Of a DNA stretch of 64,000 bases, positions 35,371-44,227 are shown in pieces. This stretch comes from Oceanobacillus bengalensis (GTDB taxonomy: Bacteria > Bacillota > Bacilli > Bacillales > Amphibacillaceae), in assembly GCF_003628445.1 (NCBI RefSeq), contig NZ_RBZO01000008.1, forward strand, positions 62,001 through 126,000, in the 5' to 3' direction. The notes under the pieces were generated by a model. That model was given only the letters and a program-made list of their open reading frames with translations. It did not search any database and was not told the DNA's origin. A program made the position numbers and the translations under genes. Positions within the stretch are counted from its first letter, which is position 1, and each line of letters starts with the position of its first letter.

Positions 35371-36891
35371 ATGGAAAAATATTACGCTGTAATTGATATT
35401 GGCTCCAACACAATGCGGTTAGTTGTTTACTCGCAAGTAAATACGGGAAGATTACATGAAGTAGAAAATGTAAAAGCTGTAGCAAGATTACGAAATTACC
35501 TTGATGCAAAAAGCAATTTGACCGATGAGGGAATTGTACAAATGCTCGGCGTTCTTGACAGTTTCAAAGAAGTATTAAATATCTATTCCCTAGAAGAATT
35601 AGCCTGTGTTGCAACTGCAACGATACGTCAGGCCAACAATAATACATTCATTCAGAAAAAGGTAAAACAACAAATTGGCTGGGAAATGCGAATTTTATCG
35701 GAAAAAGAAGAAGCATATTATGGGTATTTATCTGTCGTTAATTCGACTTCGATTGAAGAGGGAATAACCGTTGACATTGGTGGCGGAAGTACAGAGGTTA
35801 CGTATTTTAAGGACCGTGTTATTCAGGAATCTCATAGTTTTCCATTCGGTGCCTTAACATTAAAGCAATTTTTCTCCGATAATAAGCCGGAAACAGCACT
35901 CGGGAAATTACAGACATTTCTGTTGGAACAGTTTAGTATACTAGATTGGTTAAAGGAAAGGGAAGTCCCTTTAATCGGAATTGGTGGGAGTGCCCGAAAC
36001 ATGGCACAAATTGACCAAAGTTTGAAGGACTATCCATTAGCAGGACTTCATCAGTACAAGATGAATGATAGTGATATAGCGAAAATATTACATTATTTAT
36101 CACCATTATGTGAAGAAGAATTACAGAAGGTAGATGGGTTATCTACCGACCGAGCAGATACGATTGTTCCTGCCGTCGCTGTGTTTCACGCTTTATATCA
36201 AACCACACAAGCTGACTGCTTTGTTTTGAGTAGAAAAGGATTACGTGATGGTGTGTTTTATGAGAAATCTACGCAAAATCTAAAGGATCATTTGTATCCA
36301 AATGTCCTTCAAGATAGCATCAGGGAGTTAATTCATGAATACAGTTTGGATCAGACACAAATTGAATTCATTCAATTTTTAACGAAAAAGCTTTTTAATG
36401 GTTTAAAGGAACGAAGGCTTGGATCCCACACGCAAAGAGACTGGGAATTACTAGAAAGGGCATGTTCTGTCTATAACCTGGGAAACTATATTGATTCTGA
36501 ATCCAGCGCACAGCACACATTTTACCTACTTGCTAACCGGACAATTGATGGCCTAATGCATATTGATCGCTTAAGATTAGCTCTAATTGCTTCCTTTAAG
36601 AGTAAGAATACCTTTAAACAGTTTGTAGGTCCCTTCGAGGAGTGGTTTTTAAAAGAAGAAAAAGAAAAACTAAGCGTGTTAGGTGCCTTACTGAAGTTTT
36701 CCTACTGCCTTGACGCCACGAAAAGGCAGGTAGTTAAGGATTTAGATATTGAGATGAACGATAGAGAACTTACGATTACCCTTTATTGTGATAAAGACTT
36801 TCACCCAGAACAATACCAGACCAATAAACAGAAGAAACATCTTGAAAAAGCATTGCATAAAGATATAAACCTCCAGTTTATATTAGGGTAA
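35371..36891 (+). CDS. ppx: Exopolyphosphatase / Ppx-GppA phosphatase
   Basis: 506 aa, actin-like ASKHA fold. AVIDIGSNTMRLVVY at the N-terminus and VDIGGGSTEVTYF are the two phosphate-binding motifs; the C-terminal 190 residues form an HD-like helical domain. It removes terminal phosphate from polyphosphate (or hydrolyses pppGpp). It is followed 95 bp later by ppk, so synthesis and breakdown of polyphosphate are encoded together. RBS GAGGTG. Confidence 0.93.
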   Translation: MEKYYAVIDIGSNTMRLVVYSQVNTGRLHEVENVKAVARLRNYLDAKSNLTDEGIVQMLGVLDSFKEVLNIYSLEELACVATATIRQANNNTFIQKKVKQQIGWEMRILSEKEEAYYGYLSVVNSTSIEEGITVDIGGGSTEVTYFKDRVIQESHSFPFGALTLKQFFSDNKPETALGKLQTFLLEQFSILDWLKEREVPLIGIGGSARNMAQIDQSLKDYPLAGLHQYKMNDSDIAKILHYLSPLCEEELQKVDGLSTDRADTIVPAVAVFHALYQTTQADCFVLSRKGLRDGVFYEKSTQNLKDHLYPNVLQDSIRELIHEYSLDQTQIEFIQFLTKKLFNGLKERRLGSHTQRDWELLERACSVYNLGNYIDSESSAQHTFYLLANRTIDGLMHIDRLRLALIASFKSKNTFKQFVGPFEEWFLKEEKEKLSVLGALLKFSYCLDATKRQVVKDLDIEMNDRELTITLYCDKDFHPEQYQTNKQKKHLEKALHKDINLQFILG

Positions 36892-36986
36892 TGGAGAGAG
36901 GACACAAAAACTTTAGAGTATTTTTACATTTCCCTGAATTCTTCTATAGTATAATTAATATATTGTAGTTAAGAAGGTGATAAGAA

Positions 36987-39080
36987 ATGGAAAAAGTGAA
37001 TGAAGCGATAAGTTTGGACAATCCTTTATATTATAACAACCGGGAATTAAGCTGGTTAGCATTTAATAAACGCGTTCTAGAAGAAGCCTTTGACACAAGA
37101 AATCCTCTTCTTGAACAACTAAAATTTATAGCGATCTGTTCATCTAATTTAGATGAATTTTTTATGGTTCGTGTCGCTGGATTAAAGGACCAAGTAAAAG
37201 CTGGCTTTAATAAACCAGAGAATAAAGCTGGTTTAACACCAAAACAACAATTAAAAGCAATTGCAGAAGAAAATCATGTGATTGTTGAGCAACAATATAA
37301 AGCATTCAAACAATTAGCATCGTTATTAGAGGAAGAAGCTATTTCTCTTATTTCTATCGATGAACTCACCCTGGAAGAAGAGAATTATTTAGAAGCGTAT
37401 TTTGACGAACAAATCTTCCCTGTTCTCACTCCGCTAGCAATTGATGCTTACCATCCATTTCCAATGCTAATGAATAAATCCATTAATTTAGCCATTGTTC
37501 TCGAAGATGTGCGTGATGTAGCTTGTCAAACAAAGAATGCAATCGTACAGGTTCCAGCCTTACTTAATCGATTTATCCGAATTGAAAATAGCCATCGCTA
37601 TGTTTTACTAGAAGATATTATTTCTCATTTTATTCATAAGTTATTTAAAGGTTATCACGTGAAATCGATCACTGAATTTCGCATTACAAGAAATGCTGAC
37701 ATGACGATTCACGAAGAAGGTGCTCGGGATCTCTTAAAGGAAATTGAGAAGGAAGTTAAAAAGCGAAAATGGGGTGCGGCAGTTCGATTAGAGGTTCGTG
37801 ATGGGAAGTATGATGATGATGTTATTACATTCTTGCTTCGCGTTTTAGAAATACATGAAAATGATTTATATATTGTTGATGGACCTCTCGATTTTACTTT
37901 CCTTTTCGGTTTTGTAAAGGCAGTAGAAGCCCAAGGAGAACATTTAAGCTATCGAACCTTAATTCCGCAACATCCACAAGATATCGACGAGGATGAAACG
38001 ATCTTTGAAGCTGCAGAAAAAAGAGACATCCTATTACATCATCCATACGAGTCTTTTGAACCTGTCGTAGAACTGATCACGGAAGCTGCGAATGATCCAG
38101 ATGTTCTCGCAATTAAACAGACCTTATATCGAGTAAGTGGTAATTCTCCAATTATCAATGGGTTGAAACAGGCAGCAGAAAACGGAAAGCAAGTAACCGT
38201 TCTTGTCGAGTTAAAAGCACGTTTTGATGAAGAGCAGAACGTCCATTGGGCAAAGGAACTTGAAAAAACTGGTTGTCATGTTATATATGGCATGAATTCC
38301 TTAAAGACTCACAGTAAAATAACATTAATTGTTCGCAAACGAAAAGATAAAATTGAGCGTTTTGTTCATTTGGGAACAGGAAATTATAATGATAAAACAG
38401 CAGAAGGGTATACCGATATGGGACTAATAACGACAAAGCGCAAGTTCGGTATCGATGCAACAAACTTTTTCAACTACCTAAGTGGATTTACGGAAAAGCC
38501 AGATTTTCATCATATATCAATGGCCCCATTTGATATTCATAAAGATTTTATTCAGTACATTGATGAGGAAATTCGCTTCCATCAAAAGAAAGGGAATGGA
38601 CGGATTATCGCTAAAATGAACTCGTTAACGGACAAGGAGCTTATTAAAAAGTTTTACGAGGCTTCAGCGGCGGGCGTCCAAATTGACTTAATCGTTCGTG
38701 GAATTTGTTGTCTGAAGCCTGGAATTGAAGGTGTCAGTGAAAACATTCGTGTACGTAGTATTGTCGGAAGATTCCTAGAACATACCCGTATTTATTATTT
38801 CCATAGTAATGGTGACGAAAGAATTTTCCTATCATCTGCTGATTTGATGACGAGGAATATGGCCAAACGTGTAGAATTATTATTTCCAATATACGAAAAG
38901 GACCTAAAAATGAGAATCAAAGAAATTTTAACCATCATCTTAAATGATAACGTAAAAGCTAGAGAGCAAACTAGTGACGGAACATACCATTATGTTGAAC
39001 GTAAACCTGGGGTCGAAGTGATTGATAGCCAAATGACATTATACGATATGGCATATAATGTGTTGGATGATGAGGAATAG
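36987..39080 (+). CDS. ppk: Polyphosphate kinase (PPK1)
   Basis: 697 aa, PPK1 length. N-terminal NRELSWLAFNKRVLEEA, then SSNLDEFFMVRVAGLKDQV, and the two phospholipase D-like catalytic domains with HSKITLIVRKR and FVHLGTGNYNDKTA (containing the phosphohistidine region). It polymerises the ATP gamma-phosphate into polyphosphate. RBS AGAAGGTGAT. Pairs with ppx; ended by a terminator that borders array 2. Confidence 0.96.
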   Translation: MEKVNEAISLDNPLYYNNRELSWLAFNKRVLEEAFDTRNPLLEQLKFIAICSSNLDEFFMVRVAGLKDQVKAGFNKPENKAGLTPKQQLKAIAEENHVIVEQQYKAFKQLASLLEEEAISLISIDELTLEEENYLEAYFDEQIFPVLTPLAIDAYHPFPMLMNKSINLAIVLEDVRDVACQTKNAIVQVPALLNRFIRIENSHRYVLLEDIISHFIHKLFKGYHVKSITEFRITRNADMTIHEEGARDLLKEIEKEVKKRKWGAAVRLEVRDGKYDDDVITFLLRVLEIHENDLYIVDGPLDFTFLFGFVKAVEAQGEHLSYRTLIPQHPQDIDEDETIFEAAEKRDILLHHPYESFEPVVELITEAANDPDVLAIKQTLYRVSGNSPIINGLKQAAENGKQVTVLVELKARFDEEQNVHWAKELEKTGCHVIYGMNSLKTHSKITLIVRKRKDKIERFVHLGTGNYNDKTAEGYTDMGLITTKRKFGIDATNFFNYLSGFTEKPDFHHISMAPFDIHKDFIQYIDEEIRFHQKKGNGRIIAKMNSLTDKELIKKFYEASAAGVQIDLIVRGICCLKPGIEGVSENIRVRSIVGRFLEHTRIYYFHSNGDERIFLSSADLMTRNMAKRVELLFPIYEKDLKMRIKEILTIILNDNVKAREQTSDGTYHYVERKPGVEVIDSQMTLYDMAYNVLDDEE

Positions 39081-39096
39081 TGTTTAAATAGGTGTG

Positions 39097-39124
39097 GAAC
39101 CGGCTTTGGGCTGGTTCTTTTTTT
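39097..39124 (+). terminator. ppk terminator
   Basis: GAACCGGC and GCTGGTTC arms around a short loop followed by TTTTTTT. Array 2 begins about 37 bp further on. Confidence 0.9.
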
Positions 39125-39160
39125 GTGTGGTTTTGGGAGGTGGTGTATTGCTCGGGGATG

Positions 39161-40060
39161 TGGTGGCTTCTCGGGATATAAGCTTTCTTCTCTGGATATA
39201 GGCTTTCTTCTCGGGATATATTCTCGCTTCTCGGGATATTCGCTCGCTTCTCGGGATATATTCTCGCTTCTCGGGATATACGCTTTCTTCTCGGGATATA
39301 CGCTCGCTTCTACGGATATATTCTCGCTTCTCGGGATATAAGCTCGCTTCTCGGGATATAAGCTCGCTTCTCGGGATATACGCTCGCTTCTACGGATATA
39401 TTCTCGCTTCTCGGGATATACGCTCGCTTCTCGGGATATATGCTCGCTTCTCGGGATATACGCTCGCTTCTCGGGATATATTCTCGCTTCTCGGGATATA
39501 CACTCGCTTCTACGGATATATTCTCGCTTCTCAGGATATACGCTCGCTTCTCAGGATATATTCTCTCTTCTCGGGATATATTCTCGCTTCTCGGGATATA
39601 CGCTCGCTTCTCGGGATATATTCTCTCTTCTCGGGATATAAGCTCTCTTCTCGGGATATATTCTCTCTTCTCGGGATATAGGCTTTCTTCTCGGGATATA
39701 AGCTCGCTTCTCGGGATATATTCTCGCTTCTCGGGATATAGGCTTTCTTCTCGGGATATAGGCTTTCTTCTCGGGATATACGCTTTCTTCTCGGGATATA
39801 CGCTCGCTTCTCGGGATATATTCTCGCTTCTCGGGATATACGCTCGCTTCTACGGATATATTCTCGCTTCTCGGGATATACGCTCGCTTCTCGGGATATA
39901 AGCTCGCTTCTCGGGATATACGCTCGCTTCTCGGGATATAAGCTCGCTTCTCGGGATATACGCTCGCTTCTACAGATATATTCTCGCTTCTCGGGATATA
40001 AGCTCGCTTCTACGGATATATTCTCTCTTCTCGGGATATATTCTCGCTTCTCGGGATATA
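39161..40060 (+). repeat. 20-bp tandem repeat array 2 (45 units)
   Basis: Exactly 45 contiguous 20-bp units in constant register. The consensus is NNCTCGCTTCTCGGGATATA, sharing CTTCTCGGGATAT with array 1. Unit starts vary among CG, AG, TT, GG and TG, and CTCG alternates with CTTT or CTCT. The rarer core TACGGATATA/TACAGATATA occurs six times and is always followed by a TTCTC unit, pointing to amplification of dimers. Open frames on both strands are by-products of the stop-free unit. It lies between the ppk terminator and the convergent HesB-like gene terminator. Confidence 0.97.
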
Positions 40061-40145
40061 AGCTCGTCACTCCATCTGTCGATTCTCTTGCTCCATCTGC
40101 TGATATCCCGTACAATCTACTGATATTCACGCTCCAAATAAAAAT

Positions 40146-40179
40146 AGAGAAGCAAATGCTCAAAACCATTCGCTTCTCT
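40146..40179 (-). terminator. Terminator of HesB-like gene
   Basis: AGAGAAGC-AAATG and CATT-GCTTCTCT arms; on the minus strand followed by ATTTTTATTT. Array 2 ends about 85 bp beyond. Confidence 0.85.
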
Positions 40180-40245
40180 ACTCAGACCTTATTTTAAAGA
40201 AAACTCACTCGACTGACTACCTTCTACAGTCAGAGTCCAATTTTT

Positions 40246-40545
40246 TTAATGATGATGTCCACCTTTTGATGGATTTGTGATAACAAATCCTTGATCATCC
40301 ACATAGAAATATTGAATCCAAATGCCATCTAAGAAATCTTCACGCGTATCTACAAGAATATCAATATCTTTATCTGTTTGTACAACTTCATCATGCTCAC
40401 CAGGTGTATCATAGCTAATGCCATAATGTGCATGATCTCCATGAACATGGTCGATATGGATGCGAATCATTTTTCCTTGTGCTTCTTCGGTTTCTAACAT
40501 TTTTTTCAATTCTTTAGCTGCATTGCGATTAACTTTAACTTTCAT
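40246..40545 (-). CDS. HesB/IscA-fold protein without cysteines
   Basis: 99 aa, A-type Fe-S carrier fold (starts MKVKVNRNAAKELKKMLE; FLDGIWIQYF and GFVITNPSKGG match the family). It has no cysteine, so the CxnCxC cluster ligands of true IscA/SufA proteins are missing. Instead it is His-rich (HVHGDHAHYG and a GGHHH end), which might bind a metal. The ATG at 40545 follows AAAGGAG. Related Cys-free proteins are frequent in Bacilli; role unknown. Confidence 0.8.
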   Translation of the reverse strand: MKVKVNRNAAKELKKMLETEEAQGKMIRIHIDHVHGDHAHYGISYDTPGEHDEVVQTDKDIDILVDTREDFLDGIWIQYFYVDDQGFVITNPSKGGHHH

Positions 40546-40641
40546 TATAATGTCTCCTTTGTCCAGCAATATGGTTACAGTCTATCCAATAATATAACAT
40601 CTAAAAGTCTCTTGCGCCAAAATTTGGCTTGGAATCTAACA

Positions 40642-41088
40642 TTAGCTATTCTCTAAAACCTCTTCATTATACGCGTCAATAGGATACGCTTTTCCTTCCA
40701 CAATATAGTATTGTGTCTCCCCACGTTGTACGACCCACGTCATTATTTGGTCTTCATCTATTTGCGTAACAATATAACTCCACTCGTCAAATGTATCATT
40801 TAAGCCTTCTGCAATTTCTGGATTCAAATCTTTTTCACGTATTTCCGTCGTATTCATAAATTCAATACCTTTCATGTTAATTGCATCGGTATGGATTTTA
40901 TCTTTGACTTCAGAAAAAGGTTCATTCTCGAGCATAAATTCCTCTGAAAAATAAGACTCTACCTTTGTATCCTCTTCCATAATTGCTGCTCGGTACATAT
41001 CTTCAACAATTCTAACGGATGTTGGATTCATGCATCCGCTAAGTAAAAATAGTGTTGATATACCAATGATTACACCTATTTTTTTCAT
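40642..41088 (-). CDS. Putative lipoprotein
   Basis: 148 aa. Signal MKKIGVIIGISTLFLLSGC with lipobox LSGC at Cys19. The mature part is acidic (VEDMYRAAIMEEDTKVESYF) and has a low-complexity-free alpha/beta look compatible with an NTF2-like fold, but no motif proves it. Anchored outside the cytoplasmic membrane. Single gene, 77 bp upstream of the HesB-like gene in the same direction. Confidence 0.7.
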   Translation of the reverse strand: MKKIGVIIGISTLFLLSGCMNPTSVRIVEDMYRAAIMEEDTKVESYFSEEFMLENEPFSEVKDKIHTDAINMKGIEFMNTTEIREKDLNPEIAEGLNDTFDEWSYIVTQIDEDQIMTWVVQRGETQYYIVEGKAYPIDAYNEEVLENS

Positions 41089-41189
41089 TCTGTGTACTCC
41101 TTATGTATGAAAAATAACTACTAAAATTGTAAGCTATTTTTGGAAAAGTTGGAACTAATATGATTTTAATTAATTGTGAAGTTATCAGG

Positions 41190-41416
41190 GAGGGTCGCTC
41201 GAATTTCCCGAGGGGGGCGCGCGATTTCTCAGCGCTGTCGCTCGTATTTCGAGGGGGGGCGTGCGATTTCTCAGCGCTGTCGCTCGTATTTCGAGGGGGG
41301 GCGTGCGATTTCTCAGCGCTGTCGCTCGTATTTCGAGGGCTGTCGCGCGATTTTCCAGGGCTGTCGCTCGATTTCCCGAGGGGGGGCGCGCGATTTCTCA
41401 GCGCTGTCGCTCGAAA
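41190..41416 (-). repeat. 21/42-bp GC-rich tandem repeat array 4
   Basis: About eleven units of 21 (some 22) bp, such as GTCGCTCGTATTTCGAGGG and GGGCGTGCGATTTCTCAGCG, largely arranged as 42-bp dimers (TCAGCGCTGTCG recurs at 41229, 41271 and 41313). The sequence is far richer in G, C and CpG than the genome around it. It starts directly beyond the aldo/keto reductase terminator. Open frames here are artefacts of the repeat. Confidence 0.93.
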
Positions 41417-41433
41417 TTTGACCTCATAACACA

Positions 41434-41467
41434 GAAAAACCCCGTAGCATCATACAGCTACAGGGTT
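41434..41467 (-). terminator. Terminator of aldo/keto reductase gene
   Basis: AACCCTGTAGC and GCTACGGGGTT arms followed by TTTCTG on the minus strand. Confidence 0.85.
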
Positions 41468-41474
41468 AAAAGAA

Positions 41475-42296
41475 TCAATAATCATCTGGATTTGGACCTG
41501 TTCGTTCATCTTTATTTAAAGAGCCAATTCGAGTCATTTCCTCATCTGTCAAAGAAAAATCAAAGATATCCGCATTTTCAATAATTCGACTTTCTGTAGC
41601 AGATTTCGGAATGGTAATTACATTATTTTGGATATCCCAGCGAAGCACGATTTGTGCAGGCGTTTTCCCATATTTTTCAACTAGCTCTACAATGACTGGC
41701 TCATCAAATACGCCACCACGTTTAAGCGGTGCCCAAGCTTCCATCTGAATATCTTCTTTTTCACAAAATGCTTTTACCTCTTCTTGCGTAAGATGTGGAT
41801 GGTATTCGACTTGGTTAATTACCGGTTTCACTTTGCAATCTTTTAGCAAGTCTTCTAAATGGTAGGTTTGGAAATTACATACACCAATTGCACGAACTTT
41901 CCCATCTGCATAAAGCTTCTCCAATGCCCGCCATGTTTCTTTATATTTTCCAGATACTGGCCAGTGGACAAGGTATAAATCAAGATAATCTAAATCTAAC
42001 TTACGCAAGCTCTCATCAAACGCCTGTAATGTATTCTCACATCCTTGTTGGTCATTCCATACTTTAGATGTTATAAAAATCTCATCTCTAGAAATTCCAG
42101 ATTCCTTAATCCCTTTGCCTACTGCTTCTTCATTTTTATAGTACGATGCAGTGTCAATTAATCGGTAGCCATTTTTTATCGCTGTTTGTATCGCTTCTAC
42201 TGTAATATCGTCATCCATTTTATATACACCTAAACCAAAACCTGGCATTTTTACTCCATTGTTTAATGTGACTGTATCCTTAAGACTGCTGATCAT
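41475..42296 (-). CDS. Aldo/keto reductase
   Basis: 273 aa NADPH-dependent TIM barrel, AKR5-like. Catalytic tetrad visible: Asp in RLIDTASYY, Tyr in the same stretch, Lys in FITSKVWN, and His in LYLVHWPV. The C-terminal cofactor segment is IPKSATESRIIEN. Closest in feel to B. subtilis YvgN (glyoxal reductase) and to 2,5-diketogluconate reductases. RBS GAAGGAGG. Single gene, divergent from osmC. Confidence 0.92.
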   Translation of the reverse strand: MISSLKDTVTLNNGVKMPGFGLGVYKMDDDITVEAIQTAIKNGYRLIDTASYYKNEEAVGKGIKESGISRDEIFITSKVWNDQQGCENTLQAFDESLRKLDLDYLDLYLVHWPVSGKYKETWRALEKLYADGKVRAIGVCNFQTYHLEDLLKDCKVKPVINQVEYHPHLTQEEVKAFCEKEDIQMEAWAPLKRGGVFDEPVIVELVEKYGKTPAQIVLRWDIQNNVITIPKSATESRIIENADIFDFSLTDEEMTRIGSLNKDERTGPNPDDY

Positions 42297-42442
42297 GTTG
42301 CTTCCTCCTTCTGGTGATTCATTTTTATCTATTTTAACATATTATGAAAATTCTCCTTTATCAAATGAACAGAAAACTGTTTTTTTGCAATTCAACACAC
42401 TAAAGCTATAATTATATTAAGTCTATCAAAAGGAGAATAAAC

Positions 42443-42895
42443 ATGACAAATCCAACTTTAGCAACCCTTTCCGTAAATGGAAAACTGGAATCAGGTCTGA
42501 AAAATTCGGTTCAAGTACGTGACTTACCAGCTTTTATAGTTGACGAACCAGAACGATTAGGTGGAACCAATGCTGGGCCTAATCCATTAGAATACTTTTT
42601 AGGCGCACTTTCTGCATGTACATCCATCATTTTATCCTACACAGCAAAGGATTTAAATTTCTCTTATCAGGATGTAACGTATTCTACTGATGGCACACTT
42701 GATCCACGTGGGTTTAAAGGTGTTGAAGGAGTATTAACTTACTTCCAATCCGTGAAAATTGATATTGTTGTGGAAACAGAAGAAAGTGATGAAGCATTAC
42801 AGAAATTAGCCGAAACTGTAGAGCAAAGATGTCCATTGTATAACTTATTAATTGATGCTGGTGTTGAAGTTAAATCAAATTGGGTTAAAAAGTAA
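42443..42895 (+). CDS. OsmC family peroxiredoxin-like protein
   Basis: 150 aa. Two conserved redox cysteines are present, in LGALSACTSI and in VEQRCPLYN, the OsmC/Ohr arrangement that reduces organic hydroperoxides. The segment GGTNAGPNPLEYFLGAL is the family signature. Cytosolic. RBS AAAGGAG. Single gene with a terminator; divergent from the aldo/keto reductase, which may detoxify related carbonyl products. Confidence 0.9.
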   Translation: MTNPTLATLSVNGKLESGLKNSVQVRDLPAFIVDEPERLGGTNAGPNPLEYFLGALSACTSIILSYTAKDLNFSYQDVTYSTDGTLDPRGFKGVEGVLTYFQSVKIDIVVETEESDEALQKLAETVEQRCPLYNLLIDAGVEVKSNWVKK

Positions 42896-42910
42896 ATTTT
42901 TAGAGAAAAA

Positions 42911-42953
42911 AAGCGATTATCCCCCAGTACTAAAACGGAGATAATCGTTTATT
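42911..42953 (+). terminator. Terminator after osmC-like gene
   Basis: AGCGATTATC and GATAATCGTT arms with a C-rich loop followed by TATTTTTA. Confidence 0.75.
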
Positions 42954-42954
42954 T

Positions 42955-43178
42955 TTAATATTGAACAAATTCATTTTCATTATATAAATGCCTCTCTAAC
43001 TGCTCTCTTATTCCCCGTGGTATCGGTTCAGATACCTGTTTTTCAACATTATAATTCACATAAACTACGGTTCCTTTGGCACAAATATTTCCCTATTGAT
43101 GAATCTCCTCATATAATTCCAAATTCGAGTTACCGATTTATAATATGTCTTTCATTAAACTTTACTACAATGCTAAAA
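42955..43178 (-). pseudogene. Decayed acyl-CoA thioesterase (C-terminal part)
   Basis: On the minus strand one frame reads FSIVVKFNERHIINR, stop, LEFGII, stop, and then, after a frame change, ICAKGTVVYVNYNVEKQ and PIPRGIREQLERHLYNENEF before a normal TAA at 42955. This is the C-terminal hot-dog half of a 4-hydroxybenzoyl-CoA-type thioesterase with at least three stops and no start. The N-terminal half is absent; the intact oxidoreductase gene ends where it would be. An intact thioesterase lies at 44228. Confidence 0.75.
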
Positions 43179-44186
43179 TCAGTTAGATATTCTTACTAAT
43201 TGTTTTCCGATATTATCTCCTCTAAACAGTCCCATAAAGGCTTCTGGGGCATTTTCCAAACCATCAACTATATTTTCTCGGTACTTTAATAAACCATTTT
43301 TCACCCATTCTCCTAATTGTGAGTAACCTTCTTCAAACTGCTCAGCATAGTCGCCAACAATAAAACCTTTCATTAGAGCACTCCGTTGAATTAATTGCCC
43401 TTGCACCCTCGGACCTGTAGCAATAGCTTCCTTATTATAGGACGAAATTTGTCCACAAATTACAATTCTAGAATAGAAGTTGATTAATGACATGACCGAA
43501 TCAGAAATTTCCCCTCCGACATTATCAAAATAGATATCTACTCCATTAGGACAGGCCTTTTTCAGCGACTCTAAAACATTTTCTGTTTTGTAGTTTATCA
43601 CTACATCAAAATCTAGTTCCTTTTTCAAATACTTTACTTTTTCTTCCGTACCTGCAATCCCTACAACTCGACAGCCTTTTAGTTTTGCTATTTGCCCAAC
43701 TATCGTTCCAACAGCCCCTGCAGCTCCAGAAACGACTACGGTCTCCCCAACTTTTGGCTTTCCAATATTCAGTAAACCAAAATACGCCGTCAATCCCGGC
43801 ATTCCGACTACTCCTAATGCTGTTGAAATAGGTGCTAGATTTGGATCAACTTTTCGAATACCTTTTCCATTTGAAACAGAATAGTCTGCCCACCCTAAAC
43901 GCCCTTCCACAATATCTCCAACATTATAAATGGGATTTTTCGAGTCAATAACTTCCCCTACAACACCACCAGTCAATACTTCGTTTAATTCATATGGGGC
44001 GACGTAGGTTTTAATACCGCGCATTCTTCCACGCATATAAGGGTCAACAGACAAATAGATTGATTTGATTAACATTTCCTCCTCTTGTATGATGGGTATT
44101 GATTCTGTTATTAATTGAAAGTTCCCCCTTTTCGGCATACCCTCTGGTCTACTAGCTAAAAGAATGCTTCTATTAAAAGTTGTCAC
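43179..44186 (-). CDS. NADP-dependent oxidoreductase, CurA/YncB-type MDR family
   Basis: 335 aa zinc-free medium-chain reductase. N-terminal RSILLASRPEGMPKRGNFQL and YLSVDPYMRGRMRG are typical of the leukotriene B4/2-alkenal reductase branch; the nucleotide site is VSGAAGAVGTIVGQIAKLKG and the DNVGG motif follows. It likely reduces the double bond of enones or 2-enal compounds with NADPH. It is the last gene in the block that begins with the TetR gene, downstream of a thioesterase. Confidence 0.9.
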   Translation of the reverse strand: MTTFNRSILLASRPEGMPKRGNFQLITESIPIIQEEEMLIKSIYLSVDPYMRGRMRGIKTYVAPYELNEVLTGGVVGEVIDSKNPIYNVGDIVEGRLGWADYSVSNGKGIRKVDPNLAPISTALGVVGMPGLTAYFGLLNIGKPKVGETVVVSGAAGAVGTIVGQIAKLKGCRVVGIAGTEEKVKYLKKELDFDVVINYKTENVLESLKKACPNGVDIYFDNVGGEISDSVMSLINFYSRIVICGQISSYNKEAIATGPRVQGQLIQRSALMKGFIVGDYAEQFEEGYSQLGEWVKNGLLKYRENIVDGLENAPEAFMGLFRGDNIGKQLVRISN

Positions 44187-44227
44187 TTACTGTTCCTCCT
44201 TTAATTCGAATACTTCATCAACAGTTT

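Noticed and set aside
8141-40060. CRISPR array
   Set aside because: Units are directly contiguous, 20 bp long, with no unique spacers and no cas genes in the window.
39123-40169. Reading frames on both strands of array 2, including a 212-aa minus-strand frame
   Set aside because: Same reason: open frames follow from the repeat unit; no ribosome site and low-complexity 20-residue repeats.
41160-41584. Small proteins encoded by array 4
   Set aside because: Frames are open in all three phases through the GC-rich repeat and lack ribosome sites.
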